From contig CANNZV010001143.1 of the NCBI GenBank assembly GCA_947561585.1, positions 62,001-126,000 of the forward strand: 64,000 nt of DNA. Direction: 5' to 3'. Positions 52,740-63,721 of the stretch are shown here, piece after piece (the first letter of the stretch is position 1; every line of letters starts with the position of its first letter). This stretch comes from Caprella mutica (lineage: Eukaryota; Arthropoda; Malacostraca; Amphipoda; Caprellidae). Position numbers and translations under genes: made by a program. A model generated the notes under the pieces. That model was not told the DNA's origin and did not search any database. It worked only from the letters and a program-made list of their open reading frames with translations.

Positions 52740-55700
52740 CATCTCTCATCTTGAGAGCATTGTCCATTAGATGGGATTGCAGAGGCAATAACAGCACACA
52801 CAAATTACTAGACTTGAAGTACTATTTTAGTAAACATTGCACACTTATGAAGTAGGTAAATGTCACCTAATGATCATTAGTTTATTAGCTATCTATTCAT
52901 TTTTTGTAGTTTTATCTTCATTCACTCGTCTAAGAGCCAATTAGGTTCATTATAAGAAACTCCAAGTGACTTCAGAGTAATGATGTTTGTGTCATTATAT
53001 CTTTGAATGTTACTTTTATTTGATGTAATATAGTTATATAGCTATTAAAATTAATGAAGATGAAAAGATAAAAATGTATCAACATTAACAACATTGATGC
53101 TAAAATCAAAATATTTTTTAGTAATAGTCAAAATATTTGGAGTAAAACAATAAATTCATTGAGATACTTTAATAATTGGAGTAAAACCGTGTATTGAAAT
53201 AGTTCCATAAAATTTAAATTGATTTTTGTTTTACTCAGAGGAAAACAATGAATAGATACAATGTGAACTACACAGATTCCTCAAATTTCAAAGCAATTCA
53301 TGGTTTTCAAAACTATCTATCCTTATGTGCTAAAAGACTAAATTAAAGTGGCGTAAATTGCTAGGTATTAATCCTGAAAATATTTGTACAAGCCCTAAAA
53401 TAAGTCCTTAAATGTCTTTTAACAGGTCCTATAATGCCTTTTTACAGGACCTAAAATGCCTATTATATATATCATAATGTCAATTTTATAAGACCTAAAT
53501 GTCTGGGTTCTAATAATTACGCTCTGAAAATAATATACGTTAATTGATAGAAAAATAGAGATTAAATAAAATATATGCAAAATACAGCTGCAGGTAAAGT
53601 AACATTACAAGTAAAAATAGAGACAGTCAGTTAATTTCTTATAAAATAAATTACGTTTCCTTTATTTCAAATTCAGCAAGTTATCTTTCTATAGGATGAA
53701 ATAATCTGACTTTAGCCCCAAGGATTTGTAATGCATAACTATATATATATTTAAACTACAATTGACATAACGTCATAACTCATAAGACCTAAATGTGTAA
53801 GAAAACTTCCATTGATTGTAGAATTATTCCGTAAATCTCTAGAGCTATTAGAATTACAAACATCTAAGTTCTTCGTAGTGTTTCGCTATAAATTTCTTGT
53901 TTTATTGTCGTAACCTAATTTTCATACGATCGTATATAATCTAGTTAGATTATTCAGATGTACGTAATAAGTTGACATAGCTCATGTACCGCGCTAAAGT
54001 ACATAGTATTATTATAATCATGTGATTAGCTTATACCCACATATCACGGCAATAAATTAGGACATTGTGAGTGCTCAGACTGTATTATTAATGAAGCAAA
54101 ACAGAAGAACATATCCTGAATAAGTTATCGACTCTGTCTCTACAAATACGACTTCTAGAATGAATTAACCGTCTCCATTGGGCTGTAGAGAGGATTCTCT
54201 GAATTAATGTTGGGAAAATAAATTCAGATAATTAATTCAGAGAGAGACTTTCACATGCAGAGCAGAATATGAGCGCTTTTAATTATATAGATAACATCAT
54301 TCATTCGATGGAAATTAAATTGAGAGGAAGGCCTAGCGAGGTAGCTTTGTGGAGGATGTCCAGAGAATTGAATTTCACTGCAGGAAGTGAAATAAATGAC
54401 TTTATCATGAGTACAATTTTAACTTTTAATGATTCATATAATAAATTTATATACTCATGAGAGGAATAGTTTTAATGTATTTTACATTTACATTATATTC
54501 GGGCATGTTTTTACCATTAACAGTAATATGAAGTATAAATTATCATGAATCTATGATCTCTGCATGGGAGACTTCTTCAATTATGGTAGATTGGCTATTT
54601 TTTCTCTTCTCTTTGAACAAATGTAAAGATGCTAAGATGGAGCTAGCAATTATCTCATCAACAAATATCGTTAAATTAAAGTGATAGAAACGACAAAATT
54701 GAATGAAAATTTGGCTACCAGACTCTTCCTAATTCGAATCTTATCTCCAAATGATTTGGTTCATTTTTCGAAAATTAAATAAAATTTCTCATAAGACATT
54801 AATAATCATATGGCATTTGGTGGGCAAATGTTTAGTGAAAATCAATTGATCTCTTTTATTTATTTAAAAAGGTAAATTAAGTATAAAATCATTAACATTT
54901 CCTACAACTTTATATTTTCTTTTCAAGATCGAACTTAAAAATGAATTTAAATCAAAACATCAGGTCTGAAACTGCTACAATAATTAGGTACTGAAGAATT
55001 CTTTTCTAAGATATTTAAACAAATGAAAAATATTTTAATTCAAAAGAGATTAGATATGAAAATTGACGATTACCAAAGTAGAGTTTTACAATATATTTTT
55101 TTTCCGCGCAGTCCAAAAGTTTATCATAGCCTGAATGTTTGTTCATTGAATTTAGTCGAATAGACATATTTTATTTTTATGCCTCACTGGCTGTGATGTC
55201 AAATAATTCCACAGCAAATAAAAATAGTGTGCAAAATTATTAACGGGATGACACTCTCAAAGTTATTCTAAAAACTATTCTGTTAAATTCGGTGAAATTT
55301 TTACTGGAAAATGTCAGCTCTTTCTCTGTTTGAAAATTGAATAATATTACATAGTTAGAAAGAATTGGTAGAAATTGCTTGGAAAATAAAAGTGGCAATA
55401 TCACTGTGAAACGAATATAAGGAGGAACTACAGAATATTGAATTTTTTTTGATGAATTTGCAATATAACTTTTAATGTCATATGACGACATATCAGTCCC
55501 CTTCTAATAATGTATTTGCGGGATGATATAGAGATATTTTCAACAGATTTAAACACATGTATATATGTTTTCACTGAGTAGAAACACTGTGTACGTTACA
55601 TTAAGGTAAACACAATTGGGATTTCCAGTTTTTTCACTATAATAGAAAATGTTTGGCTATACATTAAAAGGATATGATAAAAGTGTGTTATTTCCGGTTC

Positions 55701-55832
55701 AAATTTATTCAGGGCTCAAGGGCTCATATATAGAATTTTAGCTAAATAGAATTAAATTAACAATAAATTCAATATTATTTCTAGTAAAATGAAGTGTGTG
55801 TTATTATGTTCAAGACTTATATTTTCAACGCT
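52740..55832. other. About 3 kb AT-rich, few signals
   Basis: 53385-53510 holds loose repeats of ACAGGACCTAAAATGCC, with an ATAAGACCTAAATGTGTAAG echo at 53785, possibly a very worn foldback arm. A plus-strand 63-codon frame at 54269-54460 (MSAFNYIDNIIHSMEIKLRG ...) and a minus-strand frame at 55240-55491 are open but unsupported. Confidence 0.35.
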
Positions 55833-57165
55833 GGTAATTCGCCCGCACCTGGAATGTGCGGGCATTACCCCGCACCCCCTTATCTCCAAAACTATCTGGA
55901 AATTTAAATTTCTGTTTACGGCATTGGAAAGAGCAGGTTTTCAACCCTAAGGATAAATAATATTATTCATGTTAGGTTTTGGTAAGTTTTTTAAAATATA
56001 TTTTAAATAGGACACCATAAAATTATGCACCAAACATTCGTATTCGTAAAATCAGATAATTTTGCAAGATTTGCTGCAGAATCAGAATCCACAATTCTCC
56101 ACCAAATTTGATCACGTTTGTGACATAGTATAATTTAATTAGCGTACTTTAATAAACTACCTACTTTTTTGTTTCAGGTCAGCCAATATTTGACTACATG
56201 GCAACAAAGTAGTGCGGGGATTTGCCCGTCATGGAAAAAATATGCAGGGCATTATCCCGCACTTTTACAGTACAATAAAATGTTGAATTTTTAGCATGAA
56301 AAGATATTATAACCATAGATAATTGTGTAGCGTCTATACATACAGTGTGTAGAGTGTATACATACAGTGTGTAGGGTGTGTACATACAGTGTGTAGTGTG
56401 TACACATACGGTGTTTAGTGTGTATACATACAGTGTGTAGGGTGTGTACATACAGTGTGTAGTGTATGTGCGAAAAGATGCCTGCCTAAACTTTTATTAT
56501 GCAGGAGTATTTATGCACCAACAAAAACCGTAATATGAAATAAACTCTTGTCTGTAACGTGAATCTGATTTTTCAGAAAACTATTTTCTGATGTTTGTGA
56601 AACATTTAAAGTATATTTTAACTTTTAACTTTTTCGTAATAGTAAATTATGCACGATATATATTTTCAGGTGGCTCAAAATTATATTTTCAGGTGGCTCA
56701 ATATTGAGCCTCTTAACTTTCATAGGTGTTACTTGTTTCCTAGTGTTGTATTAGCGTTCTTAAAACATTATGTATAAGAGTTTAGAAGCTGCTCTTTACG
56801 ATGGTCTAATCCAAATGGATTGATCTATCAGTTTCCAAGTTAATAAGGCTGCAGGCCATTAACCTGCAATGCAGGATATTGCTTGGAGTGGTGCAGGGCA
56901 TTACCCCGCAGTGCAGGATAATGCCCTGAATGGTGCGGGATAATGCCCTGAATGGTGCGGGATTATTGCCCGGATTGCTAGGGTAGCAATTGTTTTAGAA
57001 AAACTTGAATAACTATTAACATATTGGTCATAGGACTAAGCCGTTTTGTATGTATAAAATAAGTGACTGTCTCTTTCTTTTGCATCTTACAGATCTTCTC
57101 TATCTGGAATAGTTTTAGAGATAATTGGACTTGTTCACTAAGTGCGGGGCAATGCTAGCGTTACC
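55833..57165. mobile_element. Foldback-like element with GTGCGGG subrepeats (member 5)
   Basis: Left end GGTAATTCGCCCGCACCTGG and inverted right end GGTAACGCTAGCATTGCCCC. Further in, the arms match over TTATCTCCAAAACTATCTGG / TTATCTCTAAAACTATTCCA. Subrepeats of GTGCGGGATAATGCCCTGAA type lie at 55843-55876, 56205-56270 and, best developed, 56865-56985. No direct duplication at the borders was found. The GGT ends and arm style agree with members 1, 3, 4 and 6. Confidence 0.55.
56337..56465. repeat. 20-21-bp GT-rich minisatellite
   Basis: Six units of ACATACAGTGTGTAGGGTGT with substitutions, inside member 5. The minus-strand frame across it is an artefact. Confidence 0.85.
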
Positions 57166-57986
57166 GCTATATATACTAGTCTCAATAGCTTCAAACGTTA
57201 AACCAATTTCAATAAATTTACACTGAATAATAAATTTATTTCAATAGAGTTTTTTTCACGAATTAAAAAATGAAGTGAATATGATGAAGGTAACATCATT
57301 CGAATATGCATTAATAATTTATGTGTAAAAATCATTACGAAGATCTCACATATATAGCCTTGAATTAATTTCAATTAGAGATGAATGTTAGTAAACAGAA
57401 TCAAAGAGCGTGGATACAAATCAGTTTCCTTTTGGGCTCTGGAATAATCACGCTATAAAAACTGATAACGAGATGCAGGATGTCTTCATTTCAAGGAGAT
57501 CCTCTTGCCAAGAGCCCCGTCTGTTTATTCAATTAATTCTCATTTATTTGATGTGTTCGACAAGGAGGGAGATAAAAGAGTCCTCAGACTCACAAACACC
57601 ATGTTTGTCCCTAATAAACTAGTCATTTGATCTGAATATCACGGAAAAATAATCTCAATCTAAGACTTCACTTTGTTTTTACTATATTTAATTACAAGAA
57701 AAATTATATAGGAATACTTCTTGTTCAAATAATATATGGTAATTAATAAATAATTAGAAAAAGTAAATAATTAGAAGGAAATTGAACACCAAATGTGGAT
57801 GAGATTTTAACATTTGATTGCCTGAATCAAATAAATAAATATATATAAAATGCAAATGTAATCAGCGATGTTCAATTTGACTAATTATAAATATGGTGCT
57901 GTTATGCATAGTTTTTTCCAAGTATAATGACAAATGATGATAGATAATATTTAATTATCCACAGTTTTATAAAACGAAAAAAGTGC
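57166..57986. other. AT-rich sequence with one more balanced patch
   Basis: 57405-57625 is less AT-rich and open on both strands (plus: MDTNQFPFGLWNNHAIKTDN...; minus: IRDKHGVCESEDSFISLLVE). No splice pair supports either, so I leave it uncalled. Confidence 0.3.
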
Positions 57987-57994
57987 TTCATAAG

Positions 57995-59214
57995 TAGAGC
58001 CCGGATTTCCAGTTCTTATGCTATAAACGCTATTTTGACCATAAAAATAAAGTTTCATAGTATTTATAGCATAAACGCTATTTTGACCATAAAAATAAAG
58101 TTTCATAGCGTTTATAGCATAAACGCTATTTTGACTATAAAAGCTATTTTGACTATAAAAGCTATTTTGACAAGAAATTAAAAGATAGAACTAGTAATTA
58201 TGGTATATACGACTATAAAAACTGAGATAAACCATCTTTTATGTGCAAAATATGTTTGTAACATATTATTATATTATTGATAAATTAAACATGCAAGAGA
58301 CATTTAAATTAGTATGCCATTTAATTTGCATTTTTTATAGTAATATTCCATAGAAAACGTACAAGCATAATTATTGGTAAATTAAACTGAATTGTAAAAT
58401 GAATTAATCACTACTCAATACAGTATATATTATGTAGTTTTCTTAAATGAATAGAATGAAGGATATGCCCTATAAAATAAATATACGGTATTTATTTATT
58501 GTGACAGATTGATTTCGCTCTTTGTGTAAAGAAGTTACTTAGAGCACACTCATTTATGAACGTGATAGTTAGTTCAGTTTTGAACCCGAAACTGTTTTGA
58601 AGTGGAAAGAAGCTTTTCAAAATTGAAAATAATTTTAAATGTCAATAAAATGTTGGTAATTTCTCGTGATGAAGTTTAATTGTTTCATTAATAAGTAGCA
58701 TATTTATTAAATTAATAATTATTTTTACTGTTTTTGCATTTGGTTTGTGCTGTTCTATTTCAGTTTCTTGGTTATATATTCTTAGTTGGTTGTGACTTGG
58801 ACCACATAGTTTTTTTAGGTAAATTTTGTTTAGTTTTCTTTCATCTTGTTAGTTTCTTGTAAAATAAAAGCTACGTATAAATTAAGAAACATGGGTTTTA
58901 TTTACAATTTATTAAACTCATAGTCTTATATATACGATATAATACGTACACATTTGTCATTAATTGTTGCGTAAGTTCTGTGAATAATAATTAAAAATCA
59001 ACTATTAACAAATAAACAAGAATGGCATAGTTACTCTGAATATTTTTAAGTTTCTATAATGTGGATAAAAGAAAGGAAATGCATCAATTTTAGGACACAC
59101 TCAGCTATTATAAGGACTCTTTTTACCGACTTTGAAACTCTTTTTTGGAGCTATAAAAACTTATTTTGGGCGCTATTTTGACTACTTTCGTTAGAACTAT
59201 AAATCCGGGCTCTA
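57995..59214. mobile_element. Non-autonomous hAT-type transposon, 1220 bp
   Basis: Perfect 8-bp direct repeats TTCATAAG at 57987-57994 and 59215-59222 flank termini TAGAGCCCGGATTT (14 bp, perfect inverted match), continuing as AGTTCT. An 8-bp duplication and a T-A-G-A-G start fit the hAT superfamily (YARNG). Subterminal repeats ATAAACGCTATTTTGAC occur five times on the left (58020-58172) and in looser inverted form on the right (59100-59190), like the transposase-binding repeats of hAT elements. No transposase frame. Confidence 0.85.
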
Positions 59215-59562
59215 TTCATAAGCTAGTTAATATACATGAAAAAATCATTTAGTATCAATGACACAATGATTGAAGTTTGAAATGATTTATATCTATGGGA
59301 ATATATATTTTTTCAAGAGGGTTACAAATTTCAACGTTGAAGGTATAGTAAAGATATAAAAAAAGAGAGATATCTATCTATCATCAAGTAAAAGGAATGA
59401 AAATCTGGATCTAACAATGAATTTAATGACCAACTGTCGTATGTTGCATATACTACTTACTATATTAGCTCACCGCACTATATCATATTTTATAATTCTT
59501 TATAATTTATAAATGAATTTCTGAGATTTGATAATGAAAATTAAAAGAAAATCAATGGGATG

Positions 59563-59680
59563 GTTTCGCCACATTGAACCAACCTTATCCTAAGTTAACA
59601 AACCACATTGGCCCCTTGTAATTTCTAGGCTAATTTTCTGTCTGCCATCTCTTGTCTGGTTATCTATAAGTAAGTGTATG
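59563..59680 (-). repeat. Dispersed repeat, partner of 30738-30850
   Basis: The reverse complement shares CAAGAGATGGCAGAC and AAGGTTGGTTCAATGTGGCG with 30738-30850. Confidence 0.6.
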
Positions 59681-60495
59681 GTTCCATGGAAAAGTTATGA
59701 ATTCTCTTAGTTGATCAATATCTACTGAAATACCTAATTATAATTATAAATAAGTTAAAAATTGTCATTCAGCATTTATATTAATATAATGGTAAACATG
59801 CATACAATAATATTATTATTTCGGAATTTATCCCTGAATGTTATAATAATATAAATATTATCCATTGATTCTTGTTGATGGTACTACATATAATTGGTAA
59901 CTTTTGCATTTATATAATTATTGGGTAATTGTCAATCAGGAGTTATATTTATACATATAATTCTATCATTATAATGTCGGGAGATTTTTGATTTTGTAAA
60001 CGGACTCAATTCATTTACAATGTTAATTGAGACCATAATGATGACACTAAATGACAGTAATATTACATTTAGAGAACATAATCGATGGATAAAAGATTAA
60101 AAGTGTTACCTCCATGTTATAGCAATTACGGGAAACAGACTGTTACCCACCGATCTTTCCACCTCCGGACTATTCCCCGCCGGTATTTTCCCCCAGTACT
60201 TTTAATTTAAACTCTGGAAAAAAATATATTACCTTGATATTTTACTTTATTCTCGAAAAAAAATCGTTTTTGACCAAAAAAAATAATCCATTGCTATGAA
60301 ATTGTTTGCCGAAGTTTGCCGTCAACTATAACAGACCGTATAGGGATTTTTTTTCCTATTTTTATTAATATGGTTCCATGGGAATAGGTCATTAGTTCGG
60401 TGTGCCCAATAAGGTTAGGTTTCTTTCGTCTTGTAAATTTTGAAAATATAGTAAACAGCGTATAAGGTGTGTGAGATATTGTCTCTACCAAATAC
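59681..60495. other. AT-rich sequence with a possible solo foldback arm
   Basis: 60135-60200 (CCACCTCCGGACTATTCCCC, GCCGGTATTTTCCCCC) has the unit style of the foldback-like arms but no inverted partner in view. The rest is AT-rich. Confidence 0.4.
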
Positions 60496-60504
60496 GCTTT
60501 TATC

Positions 60505-61614
60505 GGTGACAGGAATTTTGCAAGGCGGAATTTTGCCCTGCGGAATATTGCCTGGCGGAATTTTGCCAGTGTGGAATTTTGCCAGGTGGATTTTTGCCCG
60601 GCGGATTTTTGCCCGGCGGAATTTTCCCCGTGAATTATATATTTCTGGGTTTAAATTGATAAATTGTAAATTATACGTATAAAATGTGAGATGCAACTTT
60701 CATATATATAAAACGTTTTAATGTAACTTTAACATATTGTACTATGACAAGTTTCATTCAGCCAATGTAAAACAGCCACGAAATTGAAAATAAAATGAAT
60801 TTCATCCTACGTAAAATAATTACAGAACATCGTATGAATTTGACTGTTATATATTTTGACAGTAGTTTAGTTTAAAATAATACGTACTATATGGTTTGCA
60901 ATTCACTTACGGCTTTTTTCACCTGTACAGTACTTCGTGACGAGATATGACTATATGTTCATTAATATGTTCAATGATTTCATTAACAATTTCATAGTTT
61001 TCAATCTTACATTAAGTATTAATAGGATTTTTTCAAATAATGATATCTTTCATACGTGAACTTAAAATTATTTGCGCCATTGTGAAAGGGGTAAGATAAT
61101 AGCTGTAATAGAGCAAACTTCAGGAACCAACTGATTACAATGAATGAATCATCAACCTGCTTTTTCAAGTCGTATAATACCATTCATAATAACTGTTAAA
61201 TTGTAACAATTATATAGTTTGCTTCTTATATTATCGAAGATGTTGAATTATTTATAATTAGGTTAATCTTACTTAACATGACACTTACTTTTTCAATTAA
61301 GGTGATAAGTGAATTCTACAAGAATGTTAGAATTTATGTATAGCAGTTAAATTAAATGATGTAACTTGTCATTGTATATAACTTGTCATTGTACAATATG
61401 TTAAAGTTTCATTAAAACGATTTAAATATATGTAAATTGCATCTCTCATTGTAAACTTTTAATTTACAATTTACCTATTTAAACCCATAGATATATAATC
61501 AACTGGGAATATTCCGCCGGGCAAAAATCCGCCTGGCAAAATTCCACACTGGCAAAATTCCGCCGGGCAATATTCCGCCTGGCAAAATTCTCCCGGGCAA
61601 AATTCCTAGAACCG
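60505..61614. mobile_element. Foldback-like transposon with GGCGGAATTTTGCC arms (member 6)
   Basis: An 1110-bp element between GCTTTTATC (60496-60504) and GTTTTTATC (61615-61623), a 9-bp duplication with one mismatch. It starts GGTGACAGGAATTTTGC and, inverted from the right, GGTTCTAGGAATTTTGCC. Each arm has about 7 tandem units of GGCGGAATTTTGCC / GGCGGATTTTTGCC in the same order (including the distinctive CAGTGTGGAATTTTGCC). The inverted repeat then continues through non-tandem sequence (ATTTCTGGGTTTAAA, TAAATTGTAAATTA, GAGATGCAA, TTTTAATG) for about 230 bp in total. The interior is AT-rich without a recognisable transposase. Confidence 0.85.
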
Positions 61615-61807
61615 TTTTTATCGATGATGTGTTCCAGTCCAGGAATATGTGTTTTTTACTGATTTAACTTCTACGTAGACACTTCTAAAATTGGTTGTAA
61701 AGAGGAGGGGATAAGCGATAGTGCTCCACCCCTTGTTTGCTCCTCCTTCTTGAATATAGTTTTAGTTGAATTAAATTGCTTTTCAAATAATAGAAAATTT
61801 GAAACTG

Positions 61808-61900
61808 TAATGTAGTTTGTTGTATCCCCTAGTTTGTTGTACTTCACACTTCATAATTATTTAATGACCTAGCATGGCGATTTGGGAGGGGGGGGGGATG
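61808..61900 (-). repeat. End fragment of the GAGCGGCGCA element
   Basis: Shares TAGTTTGTTGTAC, CACACTTCAT and TTTAATGACCT with 13790-13850 (TTTGTTGTACTGCACACTTC), then runs into a poly-G stretch. Confidence 0.6.
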
Positions 61901-61904
61901 TACC

Positions 61905-62005
61905 GCAATAACCAATCAATGAGGCAATAACCTTAGCACCACTATCGTTAAAAACATATCCGTATGGTACAATATTTACAAAATTATATTCTTAGTGATA
62001 CTAAC
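61905..62005 (-). pseudogene. Family H fragment
   Basis: ATCGTTAAAAACATAT and AATTATATTCTTAGTG match 44795-44850. The minus-strand peptide (ITKNIIL, MFLTIVVLRLL) parallels TTKNIVLKILFLAYMFLT. Confidence 0.5.
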
Positions 62006-63625
62006 TTTATAATTTCTAACCATGGAGGTGCCACACTACCACCCCACTAGTTGACTGGAAATAGGTTACTACCAAACGAACCCGTCTTGTATAGTTACTT
62101 CTTCGAGAATTAGATTATATTGGTGATTTTTAGAAAAAATGGTATGACATTATAATCTAAATCATCCTCAAACCTGACTACTTGAAAAGTCTTGATTTAA
62201 GGATTTCTACACTAGAACTTATTTACTATGTATTTTCATAATAATGGTTAAACCTTTGTAAGTTCATTTAAGGAATAAATATTAAATATAAATAATTTAA
62301 GAAAGGACATTATAAAAAGTGGCCAATATAAAGTGTAATAAGAATCTAAAGTAGGTATATTAATTCTGTAGTATATTATTGGTCAAATAAATAAACTACA
62401 ATTAAATACATTAGTGTTCTGGAAATGCATAAATTTAAGCGAGTTATGAATATATCGCTATATTTTATAATAGCTGGTAAAGAAAATAATAAATTCACGA
62501 TATATATAATGTAGAGCTGGAATAAAGTTTATTATTCGTAGCTGCTTAGAGTAAATTGTAACTTTCGGCAAACCCGTACTATTGCCATGATGTTTGAACT
62601 TTGTATCATATCTCAATTACATATATGCAAATGTACGAAAGCACAGTCATATAATCACTGTACTCAATATGGATACTTATTGAAATCAAGCTGAAAATAT
62701 AACTGTATTACTGTGTAATTCTGCTAATAAAATGTGTGTTCCATTGACAGTTTTTTTTTATTGAAATTATAACTTAATAGCCCAAAATACTAATATTTTA
62801 TTCGGCAGTTAAAAATTCGATGAGGAAAAGTCTGGAGAGGCAAAGTCCATTTATAATATATCACTGTCTCTTGATTAACAATAATTATATTTACTGAAGG
62901 ATTCGCAGATAATTCAAAGCTTTCAGTCTTGTAACATTTTGCAAAGTCTTCTAATAATATTTTCTGTTATTGATTCGTTTTGCATTCATTTCATTCATCA
63001 TACAGTCTCTGTGGTTTCTTAATCATCTTTGTATCGGTCACCTCTTCATCGGATTCTCTACCCATAAGTTATATATCAATTCCAACTACTCTCAGCTTTT
63101 CATCAATTAGTACTGATGATCTTTCCCCTTATTTATATCACACGCCAGTTTCGACTCTTTCATGCTCCTCCAATTAAATTAATCAAGAATTGAGTGAAGA
63201 TTGAACAGTTAATTCTCTTTAGATTTACGGAGCTCTAGCTTCTAGCGATACCTTTTCATTAAAAACAAGAAGAATATATTCTTTACAGGATTGAAAATCT
63301 TTTCAGGAAGTATAATTTACAAATTTAATTTATCAACAGCTACATTGACCTTTGTTAATATTTTCCCTTGCTGCAAATTTCGCTAAAAAGATAACTTTAA
63401 GTTTTTGCTTGTGAATTAGAAACCTCCATCAGTTAATAGAGAGATAGAAATAAATTTAAAATATTTTTACCAAGAGTGAATGATTCATATCTCTTTAATT
63501 CCACCATAATTTCAATGAGTTATCACCGGTTCATTCATTACAATATAAGTGTGTTTTCATCACTGCGTACTCAAAATGCTGATGTACTCACAAATATTTT
63601 AATGGAATAATTTTTATACCTACAG
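62006..63625. other. AT-rich sequence with a weak coding patch
   Basis: Around 63075-63000 on the minus strand MGRESDEEVTDTKMIKKPQR, LYDE, stop is open after a GGGTAG acceptor-like site, and the plus strand is open as a serine-rich frame (62980-63177). Neither is convincing. The rest is AT-rich. Confidence 0.3.
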
Positions 63626-63688
63626 AATCTTCTGCTAGATTTTCTGCATATCTTTGAGATTTCTCGTGTGGATTGGGAACATATGTGA
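63626..63688 (+). CDS. Possible short terminal exon
   Basis: A good acceptor (TTTTTATACCTACAG) precedes a 20-codon phase-0 run NLLLDFLHIFEISRVDWEHM and TGA. It is too short to identify, and no upstream exon was found. Confidence 0.22.
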   Translation, partial: NLLLDFLHIFEISRVDWEHM

Positions 63689-63721
63689 TTTTTCTTTTGA
63701 TACAAAGCTAACAACACACTG

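Noticed and set aside
52391..52855. 154-codon plus-strand ORF
   Set aside because: The first 75 codons are minisatellite. The rest overlaps a better minus-strand coding run.
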